Source of the DNA: Altererythrobacter sp.
Lineage (GTDB): Bacteria; Pseudomonadota; Alphaproteobacteria; Sphingomonadales; Sphingomonadaceae
Direction of reading: 5' to 3'
DNA: 64,000 bases
Assembly: GCA_023260985.1 (NCBI GenBank)
Contig: JALRKY010000080.1
Location: 25,976-89,975 of the forward strand
Shown: piece after piece, positions 9,465-18,088 of the stretch
Layout: every line of letters starts with the position of its first letter
How positions within the stretch are numbered: the stretch's first letter is position 1
The notes under the pieces: model-generated
Told to the model about the DNA's origin: nothing
Databases searched by the model: none
What the model saw: the letters and a program-made list of their open reading frames with translations, nothing else
Program-made: the position numbers and the translations under genes

Positions 9465-10445
9465 TCAGATTAGTCCCGCGAGCGGCGAACTCGGGTCGGC
9501 ATACATGCGGCGGCCCATGCGCCCGGCAAGATAGGCCTCGCGCCCGGCCTCGACGCTGAGCTTCATTGCCCGGGCCATGCGGATCGGGTCTTTCGCTTCG
9601 GCGATCGCAGTGTTCATCAGAACACCGTCGCAACCGAGTTCCATTGCCACTGCCGCATCGCTCGCAGTGCCGACGCCCGCATCGACCAGCACCGGCACAT
9701 TGGCACCTTCGACGATCAGTCGAATCGTGACGCGGTTCTGGATGCCGAGGCCCGATCCGATGGGCGCGCCCAGCGGCATCACCGCCACCGCACCTGCTTC
9801 TTCCAGCTGCTTCGCGGCGATGGGATCGTCGACGCAATAGACCATGGGCAGGAAGCCCTCTTTCGCGAGGATTTCGGTCGCCTTGAGCGTTTCGCGCATG
9901 TCGGGGTAGAGCGTGCGAGCTTCGCCCAGCACTTCGAGCTTCACCAAATCCCAGCCGCCCGCCTCTCGCGCCAGCCGCAACGTGCGGATCGCGTCATCGG
10001 CGGTGAAGCAGCCCGCGGTGTTGGGCAGGTAGGTGATCTTCTTGGGATCGATGTAGTCGGTCAGCATCGGCGCCTTGGGGTCGCTGACATTGACCCGACG
10101 CACCGCCACAGTCACGATCTCGGCGCCGCTCGCCTCCAACGCCGCCGCGTTCTGACCGAAATCCTTGTACTTGCCTGTACCGACGATCAGCCGACTTCGG
10201 AAAGTCCGCCCGGCCACGCTCCAGGTGTCATCGTCGGAGCCGCCGCCCACGAAATGCACGATCTCCAGCGTGTCGCCGTCCTGCAGCGGCGCTTCAGGCA
10301 GCGTTGAGCGCGGCACGATCTCACGGTTGCGCTCGACCGCCACCTTGGTGGGATCGAGCTCTAACTCGCGAACCAGTGCGGCGATAGTTTCAGCGGTGGT
10401 CCGGCGGCTCTCGCCGTTGAGGGTGATTGTCTTGGCGGTGTTCAT
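9465..10445 (-). CDS. thiG: ThiS-ThiG fusion: sulfur carrier and thiazole synthase
   Basis: A 326-residue fusion for the thiazole branch of thiamine synthesis. Residues 1-69 are a ThiS ubiquitin-like carrier (ITLNGESRR, then [16 protein letters not shown]), and from about residue 76 a complete ThiG barrel follows, with [32 protein letters not shown] and [15 protein letters not shown]. The ThiS Gly tail, which normally carries the thiocarboxylate at a free C-terminus, is internal here (GGG at 67-69 followed by SDDD). No TPP riboswitch fits in the 18-base gap to the upstream merC-like gene, so the two may be co-transcribed. Confidence 0.94.
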   Translation of the reverse strand: MNTAKTITLNGESRRTTAETIAALVRELELDPTKVAVERNREIVPRSTLPEAPLQDGDTLEIVHFVGGGSDDDTWSVAGRTFRSRLIVGTGKYKDFGQNAAALEASGAEIVTVAVRRVNVSDPKAPMLTDYIDPKKITYLPNTAGCFTADDAIRTLRLAREAGGWDLVKLEVLGEARTLYPDMRETLKATEILAKEGFLPMVYCVDDPIAAKQLEEAGAVAVMPLGAPIGSGLGIQNRVTIRLIVEGANVPVLVDAGVGTASDAAVAMELGCDGVLMNTAIAEAKDPIRMARAMKLSVEAGREAYLAGRMGRRMYADPSSPLAGLI

Positions 10446-10463
10446 ACCAGCGCCACATAGCCC

Positions 10464-10835
10464 TCAATGCGCGTGACGCAAGTTGAGGATGTGTCCGGTC
10501 GACACCAGCGCCACGCCGATCATGGTCAGCACCACTTCGTAGAGCCCGTGCGGAACGGCAAGCGCGCCGCCCATGAAGGTCAGGCCCATCATCGCGGTGA
10601 CGAAAGGCAGGCGGCGGCGATGCCTGAGCGCCCCCCAGCCGATCGCGACCGCTGCGATGATCAGCGCCAGCGCCAGTCCGAAGCGATGGATTTCGGGGAC
10701 CAGCAGCAATTGCCCACCAAGCCCCAGCACCGAAACCAGCAGGGTCGTGAGCACGCAATGCAACAGGCAAAGGCTCGATAGCCAGATGCCTGCGCGGTCG
10801 AGCCGCCGCCGAATCGAGATGGAGTTGTGCGCCAT
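10464..10835 (-). CDS. MerC-domain membrane protein
   Basis: A 123-residue inner-membrane protein with four predicted helices. It carries the MerC-type N-terminal pattern DRAGIWLSSLCLLHCVL, with the Cys-x2-His-Cys group in the first helix that handles metal in MerC transporters. There is no mer operon nearby, so mercury transport is not implied; a role in other metal traffic is possible. ATG at 10835 has an AGGGCAGG ribosome site; the longer open frame upstream is an antisense shadow of the ctaA leader. A palindrome just upstream could be a metalloregulator site. Confidence 0.8.
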   Translation of the reverse strand: MAHNSISIRRRLDRAGIWLSSLCLLHCVLTTLLVSVLGLGGQLLLVPEIHRFGLALALIIAAVAIGWGALRHRRRLPFVTAMMGLTFMGGALAVPHGLYEVVLTMIGVALVSTGHILNLRHAH

Positions 10836-10851
10836 GGCGAGCCTGCCCTTT

Positions 10852-10868
10852 ATGTAACGGTGTAACAT
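10852..10868. promoter_or_regulatory. Palindrome upstream of merC-like gene, possible Zur-type site
   Basis: ATGTAACGGTGTAACAT is an imperfect 17-base palindrome (six of eight paired positions match) beginning 17 bases upstream of the merC-like ATG. The TGTWAC...GTWACA layout resembles Fur-family sites, Zur in particular. Identity of the regulator is inference. Confidence 0.35.
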
Positions 10869-10968
10869 CTTGCAAGTGTTGCAAGCGATAGTGCGGCGAT
10901 TCGGCTTGCACTTTCGGCGGGCAGTGCCGATTAGCTGCGCCATGTCAGCAAGCGCAGGCCAATCAGCA

Positions 10969-12015
10969 ATGAGCGAATCTCCTAACCATGCAACTCTGCG
11001 CCCGCTGGCGCTGGTGCGCTGGCTATATGTTGTCGCAGCAATGGTAGTGGTGATCGTGGCTGTCGGAGGGATCACCCGCCTGACGGAGAGCGGGCTTTCG
11101 ATCACTCAGTGGAACCCGGTCACTGGCGTGCTTCCGCCAATCGGCGAGGCGGCTTGGCAGGCCGAGTTCGAACTTTACCGCAAGACGCCCGAGTATCTCT
11201 ACGAAGCGGGGCCAGCCGGAATGACGCTGGCCGATTTCAAGTTCATTTTCTTCTGGGAATGGTTTCACCGCCTGATCGGTCGGCTGATCGGGCTAGCCTA
11301 TGCGCTGCCGCTGGCATGGTTCTGGATCAAAGGTGCGATCCCGCAGGGATACAAGCCGCGCCTGCTGGCGCTGCTGGCGCTGGGGGCACTGCAAGGTACC
11401 TTCGGCTGGCTGATGGTGCGTTCGGGACTGAGCGGGCAGATGACCGATGTCAGCCACTTCTGGCTTTCGATCCACTTGCTCACGGCCTTCTTCACACTTG
11501 GCGGGTTAGTGTGGACAGCGCGCGACCTGCAAGCGCTGGCGCAAAACCCCACCGCGCAGCCCGCACGGTTGACCGGCCCGTCATTGATCGTTGCCCTGGT
11601 GCTGTTCGTGCAATTGTTGCTGGGCGCTTGGGTGGCTGGGCTCAATGCAGGCCATGCCGCTTATGACTGGCCATTGATGAATGGGGAGTTTTTCCCTCAG
11701 CCCGATCTGTCGCGTGGATGGGCGTGGGCGCTGACTCACGATCCCTTCCTGCTCCATTTCCTGCATCGCTGGTGGGCCTGGGTCGCTGTGGGCGCGCTCA
11801 TCTGGCTGGCGCGTCGAGTGCGCAAGGCCGAGCGCAGCGCCTCGATCGCGATCCACAGCGCTTTCGGCGTGATGGTGATACTCGGCATCGCCACCGTGCT
11901 GACCGAGGTATCGCTTTGGGTGGCGGTGGCGCACCAGTTGACCGGCGCGCTGCTGGTCGCGAGCGTTGCCTGGGGCATGCATGCCGATGGGCGGCGAAGG
12001 GTCCTTTACGCGTGA
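10969..12015 (+). CDS. ctaA: Heme A synthase (CtaA/COX15)
   Basis: Inner-membrane enzyme that oxidises heme O to heme A for cytochrome aa3 oxidase; 348 residues with about eight membrane helices. Heme-ligand and family strings include TRLTESGLSITQWNPVTG, FWEWFHRLIGR, SHFWLSIHLLTAF, LHRWWAWVA and a late VAHQLTGALL, giving the paired histidines of the COX15 type. ATG at 10969 is the likely start; 10942 is an in-frame alternative. Its stop overlaps the cutA GTG start as GTGA. Confidence 0.93.
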   Translation: MSESPNHATLRPLALVRWLYVVAAMVVVIVAVGGITRLTESGLSITQWNPVTGVLPPIGEAAWQAEFELYRKTPEYLYEAGPAGMTLADFKFIFFWEWFHRLIGRLIGLAYALPLAWFWIKGAIPQGYKPRLLALLALGALQGTFGWLMVRSGLSGQMTDVSHFWLSIHLLTAFFTLGGLVWTARDLQALAQNPTAQPARLTGPSLIVALVLFVQLLLGAWVAGLNAGHAAYDWPLMNGEFFPQPDLSRGWAWALTHDPFLLHFLHRWWAWVAVGALIWLARRVRKAERSASIAIHSAFGVMVILGIATVLTEVSLWVAVAHQLTGALLVASVAWGMHADGRRRVLYA

Positions 12016-12329
12016 GCGCGCTGATCTGGTGCCCCTTTCCCGATCGGGACAGCGCCCGCGCGGCGGCCCAGACACTGCTCAACGAGAAACTGGTAGCTTG
12101 CGTGAACCTGCTCGGCCCGATTGAATCGATTTTTGACTGGCAAGGTGAGCGGAGCAGCGCCGCGGAAATTGGCGTGCTGTTCAAGACCGATGAGGGCTTG
12201 CTCGATCGCGCGATCACTCGTTTGGAAGTGCTGCATCCCTATGATACGCCAGCCATTCTCGGCTGGCGCTGTGATTCCGCTGCAGGAGCAACGCGCGCCT
12301 GGCTCGGCCTGTTGGGTCAGGGAGATTAG
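12012..12329 (+). CDS. cutA: CutA, divalent-cation tolerance protein
   Basis: A 105-residue small trimeric CutA1-family protein linked to copper/divalent metal tolerance, exact role unknown. The conserved EKLVACVNLLGPIESIFDWQ and the GVLFKTDEGLLDRA and LHPYDTPAIL segments are present. It uses GTG at 12012, overlapping the ctaA stop, so it is translated in the same transcript. The longer open frame running back into ctaA is a shadow. Confidence 0.9.
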   Translation: MSALIWCPFPDRDSARAAAQTLLNEKLVACVNLLGPIESIFDWQGERSSAAEIGVLFKTDEGLLDRAITRLEVLHPYDTPAILGWRCDSAAGATRAWLGLLGQGD

Positions 12330-12337
12330 GGATTGGA

Positions 12338-13048
12338 ATGTGGTCGCGCCGCTCCGCCTTGGGTGCGATGGCAGGGATGGCGTTGACAAGCCTTGCCGGG
12401 TTAGCTCGGGCCGCAGACGGCCTGCGGTTGCCGCAAGTACCGATGCGGTTGGCACGGCGGCTCATACGAGAATTTCAGGATGGCGATAAGATTCTTGTTG
12501 AACGCGAATGGCTCGTAAACTTTTCCATGCGCCCTGGGGGGATCGCTGTCGACGGGCGCCAACTCCATGCCTATGTCCAGGCGCCGCCGCGCATCGTGGC
12601 CATCGCCGAGATTGAGCGAAATCGTTCTACTGAGGGCCTGTTTCCGATCCTGCTCGACAGCACGGGCATGATCGCTTCAGTCGGGCCGTCAGAAGCTTAT
12701 GGGGACGTTGATGCCGCCGTGCGGGCGGCCGAGCAGATCTTTGCCCGTGCTGCGGTTTCGGAATCGGAGTCAAAGACGCACAGGCGCCTCCTAGCGCAAT
12801 TGCAGCAGGCGGGAAGCTCGATGCTCGACCAAATGCCGCGCGACCTGTTTTTCCCGCGTCGGCTTGCTCTGCATGAAACCCGCCCGCTGGCCCTGCCCGA
12901 TGGCACGACTGGCGAATTCGAACTGGTTTACACGGCGCAAACCACCCCGGGCGCGGCATGGCTCGATCGAGCCGAGCGGCGGGTCACGACCCGGCTGGCA
13001 GGCAGCGAGAGATTCTCGTCTGAGACGTGGAGCCTGGCCGAAACCTGA
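12338..13048 (+). CDS. Hypothetical secreted protein with Tat-like signal
   Basis: A 236-residue protein of unknown family. The N-terminus has twin arginines (WSRRSALGAMAGMALTSLAG) and an ALARAA-like cleavage region near residue 25, so it is probably exported, perhaps by Tat. The rest is soluble and mixed alpha/beta, ending in a region that resembles a beta-sheet domain. It starts eight bases after cutA and is likely the last gene of ctaA-cutA. No catalytic motif was seen. Confidence 0.65.
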   Translation: MWSRRSALGAMAGMALTSLAGLARAADGLRLPQVPMRLARRLIREFQDGDKILVEREWLVNFSMRPGGIAVDGRQLHAYVQAPPRIVAIAEIERNRSTEGLFPILLDSTGMIASVGPSEAYGDVDAAVRAAEQIFARAAVSESESKTHRRLLAQLQQAGSSMLDQMPRDLFFPRRLALHETRPLALPDGTTGEFELVYTAQTTPGAAWLDRAERRVTTRLAGSERFSSETWSLAET

Positions 13049-13102
13049 TCCTGTCTGAGGTGCATGGTATTATTTTACCTCCTCCGAAAAGCGCGGTTTT
13101 GC

Positions 13103-13131
13103 TTGACTTGCGCGTCTCCAAACGACATTTG
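13103..13131 (+). promoter_or_regulatory. Possible rplM-rpsI promoter
   Basis: A TTGACT box (13103-13108), the form common at strong alphaproteobacterial promoters, is followed after 17 bases by CATTTG, a weak -10. It would give a leader of about 90 bases before rplM. The -35 is clear, the -10 is not. Confidence 0.35.
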
Positions 13132-13226
13132 CGCCGCGATCTCGCACCTGCGGCATTGCGCCGCGGGGAGGATTCGGGCCGGAGCGATGTCGCTGCAGCC
13201 CTATAGATATCTAGGAATATGAACCC

Positions 13227-13706
13227 ATGAAGGCGCTCAGCAAGCAGACCCGGTCCGTGAAGCCGGCCGAGGTCGAAAAGAAATGGCACCTGATCGATGC
13301 CGACGGCCTGGTTGTAGGCCGCGTCGCGACAATCATCGCCAATATCCTGCGCGGCAAGAACAAGCCGAGCTACACCCCGCATGTCGACTGCGGCGACCAC
13401 GTCATCGTCATCAATGCCGACAAGGTGAAGTTCACCGGTCGCAAGATGGCCGACAAGGTCTATTACAAGCACACCGGCCACCCGGGCGGCATCAAGGAAA
13501 CGACTCCCGCCAAGGTGCTGGAAGGCCGCTTCCCCGAGCGTGTGCTTGAAAAGGCAGTCGAACGCATGATCCCCCGCGGCCCGCTTGGCCGCCAGCAGAT
13601 GAAGGCGCTGCATCTCTATGCCGGCACCGAGCACCCGCATGACGGCCAGAAGCCCGAAACGCTCGACGTCGCTTCCATGAATCGCAAGAACAAGGTCACC
13701 GCATAA
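13227..13706 (+). CDS. rplM: 50S ribosomal protein L13
   Basis: L13 of the large ribosomal subunit, 159 residues; it binds 23S rRNA early in assembly. The family strings [44 protein letters not shown] and [20 protein letters not shown] are all present. A GGAA-rich ribosome site precedes the ATG. The stop shares a base with the rpsI start (TAATG), the usual rplM-rpsI operon. Confidence 0.97.
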   Translation: MKALSKQTRSVKPAEVEKKWHLIDADGLVVGRVATIIANILRGKNKPSYTPHVDCGDHVIVINADKVKFTGRKMADKVYYKHTGHPGGIKETTPAKVLEGRFPERVLEKAVERMIPRGPLGRQQMKALHLYAGTEHPHDGQKPETLDVASMNRKNKVTA

Positions 13707-14227
13707 TGGCTGACGAAACCAACAACGAAACGGTCACCGATCTGGCCGAGCTCAAGACCATCGCCGGCGACGCCCCTGAAGGTGACGCAGCGGTGATCGC
13801 CGTTGCCACTGCACCGCTGCGCGAGCAGGAGCTCGACGCGCACGGCCGCGCATATGCCACTGGCCGCCGCAAGGACGCAACCGCACGCGTGTGGCTGAAG
13901 CCCGGCGCCGGCAAGGTCATCGTCAACGGCCGCGAGCAGGAAGTTTACTTCGCGCGCCCGACGCTGCGCCTCGTCATCGACCAGCCTTTCGCGATCACCG
14001 ATCGCCAGGGCCAGTATGATGTCGTCGCGACAGTCAAGGGCGGTGGCCTGTCGGGTCAGGCAGGCGCCGTGAAGCACGGCATCGCTCAGGCGCTGAGCAA
14101 ATATGAACCGGCCCTGCGGTCGACGGTTAAGGCCGCCGGCTTCCTCACCCGCGACAGCCGCGTGGTTGAGCGCAAGAAGTACGGCCGGGCCAAGGCTCGC
14201 CGCAGCTTCCAGTTCTCGAAGCGCTGA
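13706..14227 (+). CDS. rpsI: 30S ribosomal protein S9, extended N-terminus
   Basis: S9 of the small subunit, with its C-terminal tail reaching the P-site ([10 protein letters not shown] here). It is 173 residues instead of about 130: the conserved domain begins near residue 48 with [18 protein letters not shown], preceded by an acidic Ala/Thr-rich extension. [19 protein letters not shown] and [16 protein letters not shown] are conserved. It is the second gene of the rplM operon and is followed by a clear terminator. Confidence 0.96.
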   Translation: MADETNNETVTDLAELKTIAGDAPEGDAAVIAVATAPLREQELDAHGRAYATGRRKDATARVWLKPGAGKVIVNGREQEVYFARPTLRLVIDQPFAITDRQGQYDVVATVKGGGLSGQAGAVKHGIAQALSKYEPALRSTVKAAGFLTRDSRVVERKKYGRAKARRSFQFSKR

Positions 14228-14254
14228 TCCTTTCGGCTCTTCGGCACCCAAAAG

Positions 14255-14285
14255 AGGGCGGTCCTGCGGGGCCGCCCTTTTCGTT
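14255..14285 (+). terminator. Rho-independent terminator after rpsI
   Basis: AGGGCGG (14255-14261) pairs with CCGCCCT (14272-14278) around a 10-base loop, followed by TTTCGTTT. It ends the ribosomal operon 28 bases past rpsI and lies before a convergent gene. Confidence 0.85.
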
Positions 14286-14305
14286 TGTAGCGTGGAAACC
14301 GCGAG

Positions 14306-15058
14306 CTAGGGGTGGAAGTCGCGCGATTCGACGGAGATGGCGCCTGAGGAATCGATCCGCAGCACATTGTACGAAGGCGGGGCATTGTGCCGCAGCCGGG
14401 TCGAGAGCGTGCCCGCACCGATCATTCGCATCGCCTGGTTGTCGCGCGAGCGCACCTGATCGAACGGGAAATGGACATGGCCCGAAAGGACCGCGCTGGC
14501 CCCTGCCGCCGCCAGCTTTGCGAAGGCCATGTCGCCGCGGATCGTCGGGTTCTTGCGCCCATCCGCTTCAGCCAGCAACGGGTGGTGGCACGCGACCAGC
14601 TTCGGCCGAGGATCTGGGCGCAGGGCCTCAAGCCGCGCCAATGCCGCATCGAGATTGCGGCGTGTCACTACCCCGTCGGACCACGGCCAGCGCATCTGCG
14701 CGGGCACGTTTGTATCGAAAGGCACAATCAGCGCATGGTCGAGCGCGATCTCCGCGCCGACGGCCCGCTCCAACGCACCGAAACGGGCATAGGGTCGACG
14801 AAACCGCTCCCACGGGTTGTAATAGGGCATGTCGTGATTGCCCGGCTGCAGCATCACCGGCACGCCCAGGCTTGCAAACCATTCGGCCGCTTCAGCATAT
14901 TGCCGATGAGTAGCGCGCTGCGTCAGGTCGCCAGTGCAAATCAGTGCATCGGGCCCTTCCGCATCCACCGCCGCTTCGAACCATGCCATTGCCGCGCGGT
15001 CCTCGACCCCGAAATGGGTATCGCTGAAATGGAACAGGATCGAAGTATTTTCCGGCAT
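14306..15058 (-). CDS. Metallophosphoesterase
   Basis: A 250-residue calcineurin-like phosphoesterase with two-metal motifs in order: FSDTHFG (residues about 12-18), CTGDLTQ, PGNHDMPYY, CHHPLL and SGHVHFPF. This set matches the CpdA/Icc cAMP-phosphodiesterase-like group, but the substrate is not known. No signal peptide is seen, so it is cytoplasmic. ATG at 15058 gives the usual N-terminus; the ATG at 15076 adds six residues. It is convergent with rpsI. Confidence 0.88.
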   Translation of the reverse strand: MPENTSILFHFSDTHFGVEDRAAMAWFEAAVDAEGPDALICTGDLTQRATHRQYAEAAEWFASLGVPVMLQPGNHDMPYYNPWERFRRPYARFGALERAVGAEIALDHALIVPFDTNVPAQMRWPWSDGVVTRRNLDAALARLEALRPDPRPKLVACHHPLLAEADGRKNPTIRGDMAFAKLAAAGASAVLSGHVHFPFDQVRSRDNQAMRMIGAGTLSTRLRHNAPPSYNVLRIDSSGAISVESRDFHP

Positions 15059-15101
15059 GGAGCAGGCGCCTAGCACATCTACCCTTTGAAGGAAGTGTCT
15101 G

Positions 15102-15386
15102 TCAGATTCGCCCGGTGAGGATTAGCCACGCCGCCAGTGCGTTGAGCACCGTGTAAATCAGATAGGCCCAGGCCAGCCCGGGCCAACCGTTAGCGGCGAG
15201 CATGAGCGCCGCAAGCAGGATCAGGAATTCGGTGAGCAGCGTCAGCCGACCGCCAAGCATGTGCACGAACCACGGCACATGCCCCGGCAGCGGGTGGCGG
15301 CTTTCGAGCACCGCCTTATGCAGCGCGAAGTTGCCGATGCCCAGCAGGAAGATGATCGCGATCGCCACAATTATATTATTGCGCAA
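15102..15386 (-). CDS. Small membrane protein
   Basis: A 94-residue protein with three predicted membrane helices (about residues 4-22, 46-64 and 69-89) and a central loop with HPLPGHVPWFVHMLGG. I do not recognise a named family; similar small proteins are common in sphingomonads. It is followed after 43 bases by the metallophosphoesterase on the same strand and may share its transcript. Confidence 0.65.
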   Translation of the reverse strand: MRNNIIVAIAIIFLLGIGNFALHKAVLESRHPLPGHVPWFVHMLGGRLTLLTEFLILLAALMLAANGWPGLAWAYLIYTVLNALAAWLILTGRI

Positions 15387-15574
15387 ACGCCGGTCGATGG
15401 GAAATGGTTGTTCATCGGGCCTTGTCGATCATCGGTCCGAACTCTGCATCGCCGGTCGAACCTTAGTGCACCGCTGTCGAGCTAAGGCTGCACCTGCGAG
15501 CTGATGACCGTAGTTTTCATCTCGCGGCAAGGCCCCCCTCCCCCTTCTGGAGGTCGCTGCGAATGGAGGAAATT

Positions 15575-15883
15575 ATGTTGAAGTCCGCACTTGCGGCAGC
15601 AAGCCTCGGTGCTCTGCTCGCAACCGCCCCCGCGGTTGCCGGCGAACAGGATGGCCGGTCGATTCACGTGACCTACGGCGATCTAAACCTCGCTGCTGCC
15701 GCCGGGCAAGACCGGCTCGAAGGGCGCATCGTCCGGGCTGCGCGCAAGGTTTGCGGCGTGGGATCACCCACAACCCGCCCGCGCCAAATCGGCACGGCAC
15801 AGCGCAACTGCATGGCCGCCGCCATGAAAAGCGCGCACAGTCAGATGGCCGACGCGATCGACGAACAAAAGCTGGGCGCCTGA
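15575..15883 (+). CDS. UrcA family protein
   Basis: A 102-residue periplasmic protein of the UrcA family found in sphingomonads and caulobacters, function unknown. It has a clear signal peptide (MLKSALAAASLGALLATAP, cleavage near AVA-G) and the UrcA features VTYGDLNL and a pair of cysteines (KVCGVG and RNCMAAAM) likely to form a disulfide. ATG at 15575 follows a GGAGG ribosome site 5 bases upstream; the ATG at 15563 overlaps that site and is unlikely. A strong terminator follows. Confidence 0.85.
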   Translation: MLKSALAAASLGALLATAPAVAGEQDGRSIHVTYGDLNLAAAAGQDRLEGRIVRAARKVCGVGSPTTRPRQIGTAQRNCMAAAMKSAHSQMADAIDEQKLGA

Positions 15884-15918
15884 CCCGGCATTACTGACTG
15901 CACCCCCTGTGCAGGCTT

Positions 15919-15964
15919 GCGGCCTGAGCCCTTTCCAGTCCCGGGGCTCGGGCCGCTTCTTTAT
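15919..15964 (+). terminator. Rho-independent terminator after UrcA gene
   Basis: A 13-base stem, 15919-15931 pairing with 15944-15956 (12 Watson-Crick pairs and one G-U), has a 12-base loop and is followed by TTCTTTAT. It is 36 bases downstream of the UrcA stop and also faces the end of the LytTR gene. Confidence 0.85.
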
Positions 15965-16001
15965 CTGCAATCTGTGGGGTCGCCCCGGAAAACGCCGCGA
16001 C

Positions 16002-16748
16002 TCAGCGGCCGGCCATCGCCTTGACCTTGGGGAGATAGGTGCGGCCGATCCGCAAGGCATCGCCGCATTCGAGCTCCGCCGACCAGACGCCCAGCCCGTC
16101 ATGCCTGAGGCCTCGGATGTGATCCTTGCGCAGGATGGTCGAGCGGTGAATGCGGATGAATTGGTCCGGGTCGAGCCGCTGTTCGAGGCCCGCAATCGTT
16201 TGCAGCAGCAGATAGCTGCGACCGCCATCGTTCTGGTCGCCGACGAACAGGCGAACATAGTCGCGTTCCGCATCAATGCGGCACACTTCGCTCACCGCAA
16301 TCCGCAGCAGCTCGGAACGATGCGGCACCCATAGTTCCTCGAGCCATTCGCTCTCGCTGCTGCGCGGGTTTCCGCGCCGCGCCACGGCGCGTTCGATCGC
16401 GCGTGCCAGGCGGTCTGCGGCCACAGGTTTTAGGACATAGTCGATAGCGTCGAGATCGAATGCCTCGACCGCAAAATTGTCATGCGCAGTCACGAAGATC
16501 ACCGCCGGCGGATTGTCCTTGCGGGCCAGCTCGCGCGCGACACCCAGCCCATCGAGTTCGGGCATGGTCATGTCCAGCAGCACGAGATCGGGCAACAGGG
16601 CATCGATCAGGCGCAGCGCCGCCGCTCCGTCGCTCGCTGTACCTACGACACTGATCGAGCCAAGCTCGGCGCAGATCACCTGGATGCGCTCAACGGCCAG
16701 CGGTTCATCGTCGACAATCATCGTTCTCAATGGAGACTCAGATTGCAT
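16002..16748 (-). CDS. LytTR-type response regulator
   Basis: A 248-residue two-domain regulator. Residues 9-120 form a receiver domain (MIVDDEPLA, phosphoacceptor Asp in LVLLDMTMPELDG, VTAHDNFA, and the KP of YVLKPV). Residues about 145-245 form a LytTR DNA-binding domain (IDAERDYVRL, FIRIHRSTILRKDHI). It lies four bases after the sensor kinase gene on the same strand, so the two form a LytS/LytR-like pair. Confidence 0.93.
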   Translation of the reverse strand: MQSESPLRTMIVDDEPLAVERIQVICAELGSISVVGTASDGAAALRLIDALLPDLVLLDMTMPELDGLGVARELARKDNPPAVIFVTAHDNFAVEAFDLDAIDYVLKPVAADRLARAIERAVARRGNPRSSESEWLEELWVPHRSELLRIAVSEVCRIDAERDYVRLFVGDQNDGGRSYLLLQTIAGLEQRLDPDQFIRIHRSTILRKDHIRGLRHDGLGVWSAELECGDALRIGRTYLPKVKAMAGR

Positions 16749-16752
16749 AGCT

Positions 16753-17988
16753 TCAGCCGTTGCGGGTCAAGGGTAGGCGAATTTCGGTGCGATATCCACC
16801 CGGCACCGCCCTCGATTCAAGCGTGACGTCGGGCCCGAAACGCGCTTCGATCCGGTCACGCACATTGGCAAGACCGATGCCGAAGCCCTTGCGCGCCGAC
16901 TCGGGCACGCCCGGGCCATCATCGCTGACGGTGATCACCAGCCGGCCGAACTCCTCACGCGCGGAAACGGTGATGGTGACCGGTCGGCTTACCGGCGAAA
17001 CGGCATATTTGACCGAATTTTCAACCAGTGGCTGCAGGATCATGCCGGGTACGCGGGCGTCGGCAAGATCGCGCGGAAGTTCGAAACTGCTGCGCAGCCT
17101 CTCTGGAAACCGCACCGCTTCGATCTCGAGGTAGAGCTTCTGCAAGTCGAACTCGTCTTCGAGCGGCACATCGCTAGTGGGATCGTCGGCCAGACTATGG
17201 CGATAGAAACGCGACATGGTCTGGATCATCTGCTCGGCGCGCTCCGCCTTGCCGGTCATGACCAGCGAAGAAAGTGAATTGAGCGTGTTGAACAGGAAGT
17301 GCGGATTGACCTGGTAGCGCAGTGAACGCAGTTCGGCAGCTTTGGCCGCATTGCGGAATTCCTGTTCGCGCCGCTCCGCAACGCGCGCCTTCTCACCCGT
17401 CAGTAAGGCGAGGTAGATTGCGCACCATGCCAGCATCATGAAGTAGCGGCTGAAGGCGATGTCTGTCAGCGAGCCGAGCGAGTCGAGAAAGCCCATTTCT
17501 TCCGGCTGGCCATCGGCCATCGATTCGCTTTCGGGGAAAAGGTTGCGTTCGGTTTCCGATGTGCCCCCAGATGCAGTGTCATGCGCAGTGGCAGTCGCTG
17601 CATTGCCGCCGTCGGTCACTCCGGCATCCTTCATTATGCGCTCGTTGATGAGGCGCTCCATCTTCACGTTCATGTCGGCGAAGACGACGGCGTTGATCTG
17701 CGCCAGCAGCAATGCAGCGGGCAGCGACAACACCAATGCGGCAGCGGTCTTCTTCCAAATGGCGCCCGCATCGAACAGGCGAAGCACCGCCCATAGCACC
17801 AGGGTGACCGCCATGCCGCCTAGCACGACGGCACCGCGTCGGACCATCATTTCGGGCGAATGGCCGATGCCGATGATCTCCCACCGCGCAGACGCGAGCA
17901 GGAAATACATCGCCCAAAGCACCACCACTGAAATCAGGACGGTACGAAAGGCGACCCTTGGCTGCGGCTTGGCTGAGGCTGTCGTCAT
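16753..17988 (-). CDS. LytS-type sensor histidine kinase
   Basis: A 411-residue membrane kinase. The N-terminus has three hydrophobic segments (residues about 16-32, 53-72 and 80-100), then a polar region of about 70 residues rich in Ser/Thr/Glu, then a fourth segment near 170-190. The kinase core is the His_kinase type with phospho-His in QVNPHFLFNTLNSLSSLV, followed by LQPLVENSVKYA and the ATPase box VSDDGPGVPESARKGFGIGL. ATG at 17988 follows an AAGGGG ribosome site; a TTG at 17994 is less likely. The signal sensed is not apparent. Confidence 0.92.
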   Translation of the reverse strand: MTTASAKPQPRVAFRTVLISVVVLWAMYFLLASARWEIIGIGHSPEMMVRRGAVVLGGMAVTLVLWAVLRLFDAGAIWKKTAAALVLSLPAALLLAQINAVVFADMNVKMERLINERIMKDAGVTDGGNAATATAHDTASGGTSETERNLFPESESMADGQPEEMGFLDSLGSLTDIAFSRYFMMLAWCAIYLALLTGEKARVAERREQEFRNAAKAAELRSLRYQVNPHFLFNTLNSLSSLVMTGKAERAEQMIQTMSRFYRHSLADDPTSDVPLEDEFDLQKLYLEIEAVRFPERLRSSFELPRDLADARVPGMILQPLVENSVKYAVSPVSRPVTITVSAREEFGRLVITVSDDGPGVPESARKGFGIGLANVRDRIEARFGPDVTLESRAVPGGYRTEIRLPLTRNG

Positions 17989-18088
17989 TACCAATGCCCC
18001 TTAACCCCGGAGGTCGCCCAAGGCCAATCCGTCGTCGGCTACGGAATGGTGTTCATCGAAAGTTCATCGAGTGACCAACGACGCGAAA

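Noticed and set aside
10446-10463. TPP riboswitch before thiSG
   Set aside because: The gap to the upstream gene is 18 bases, too short.
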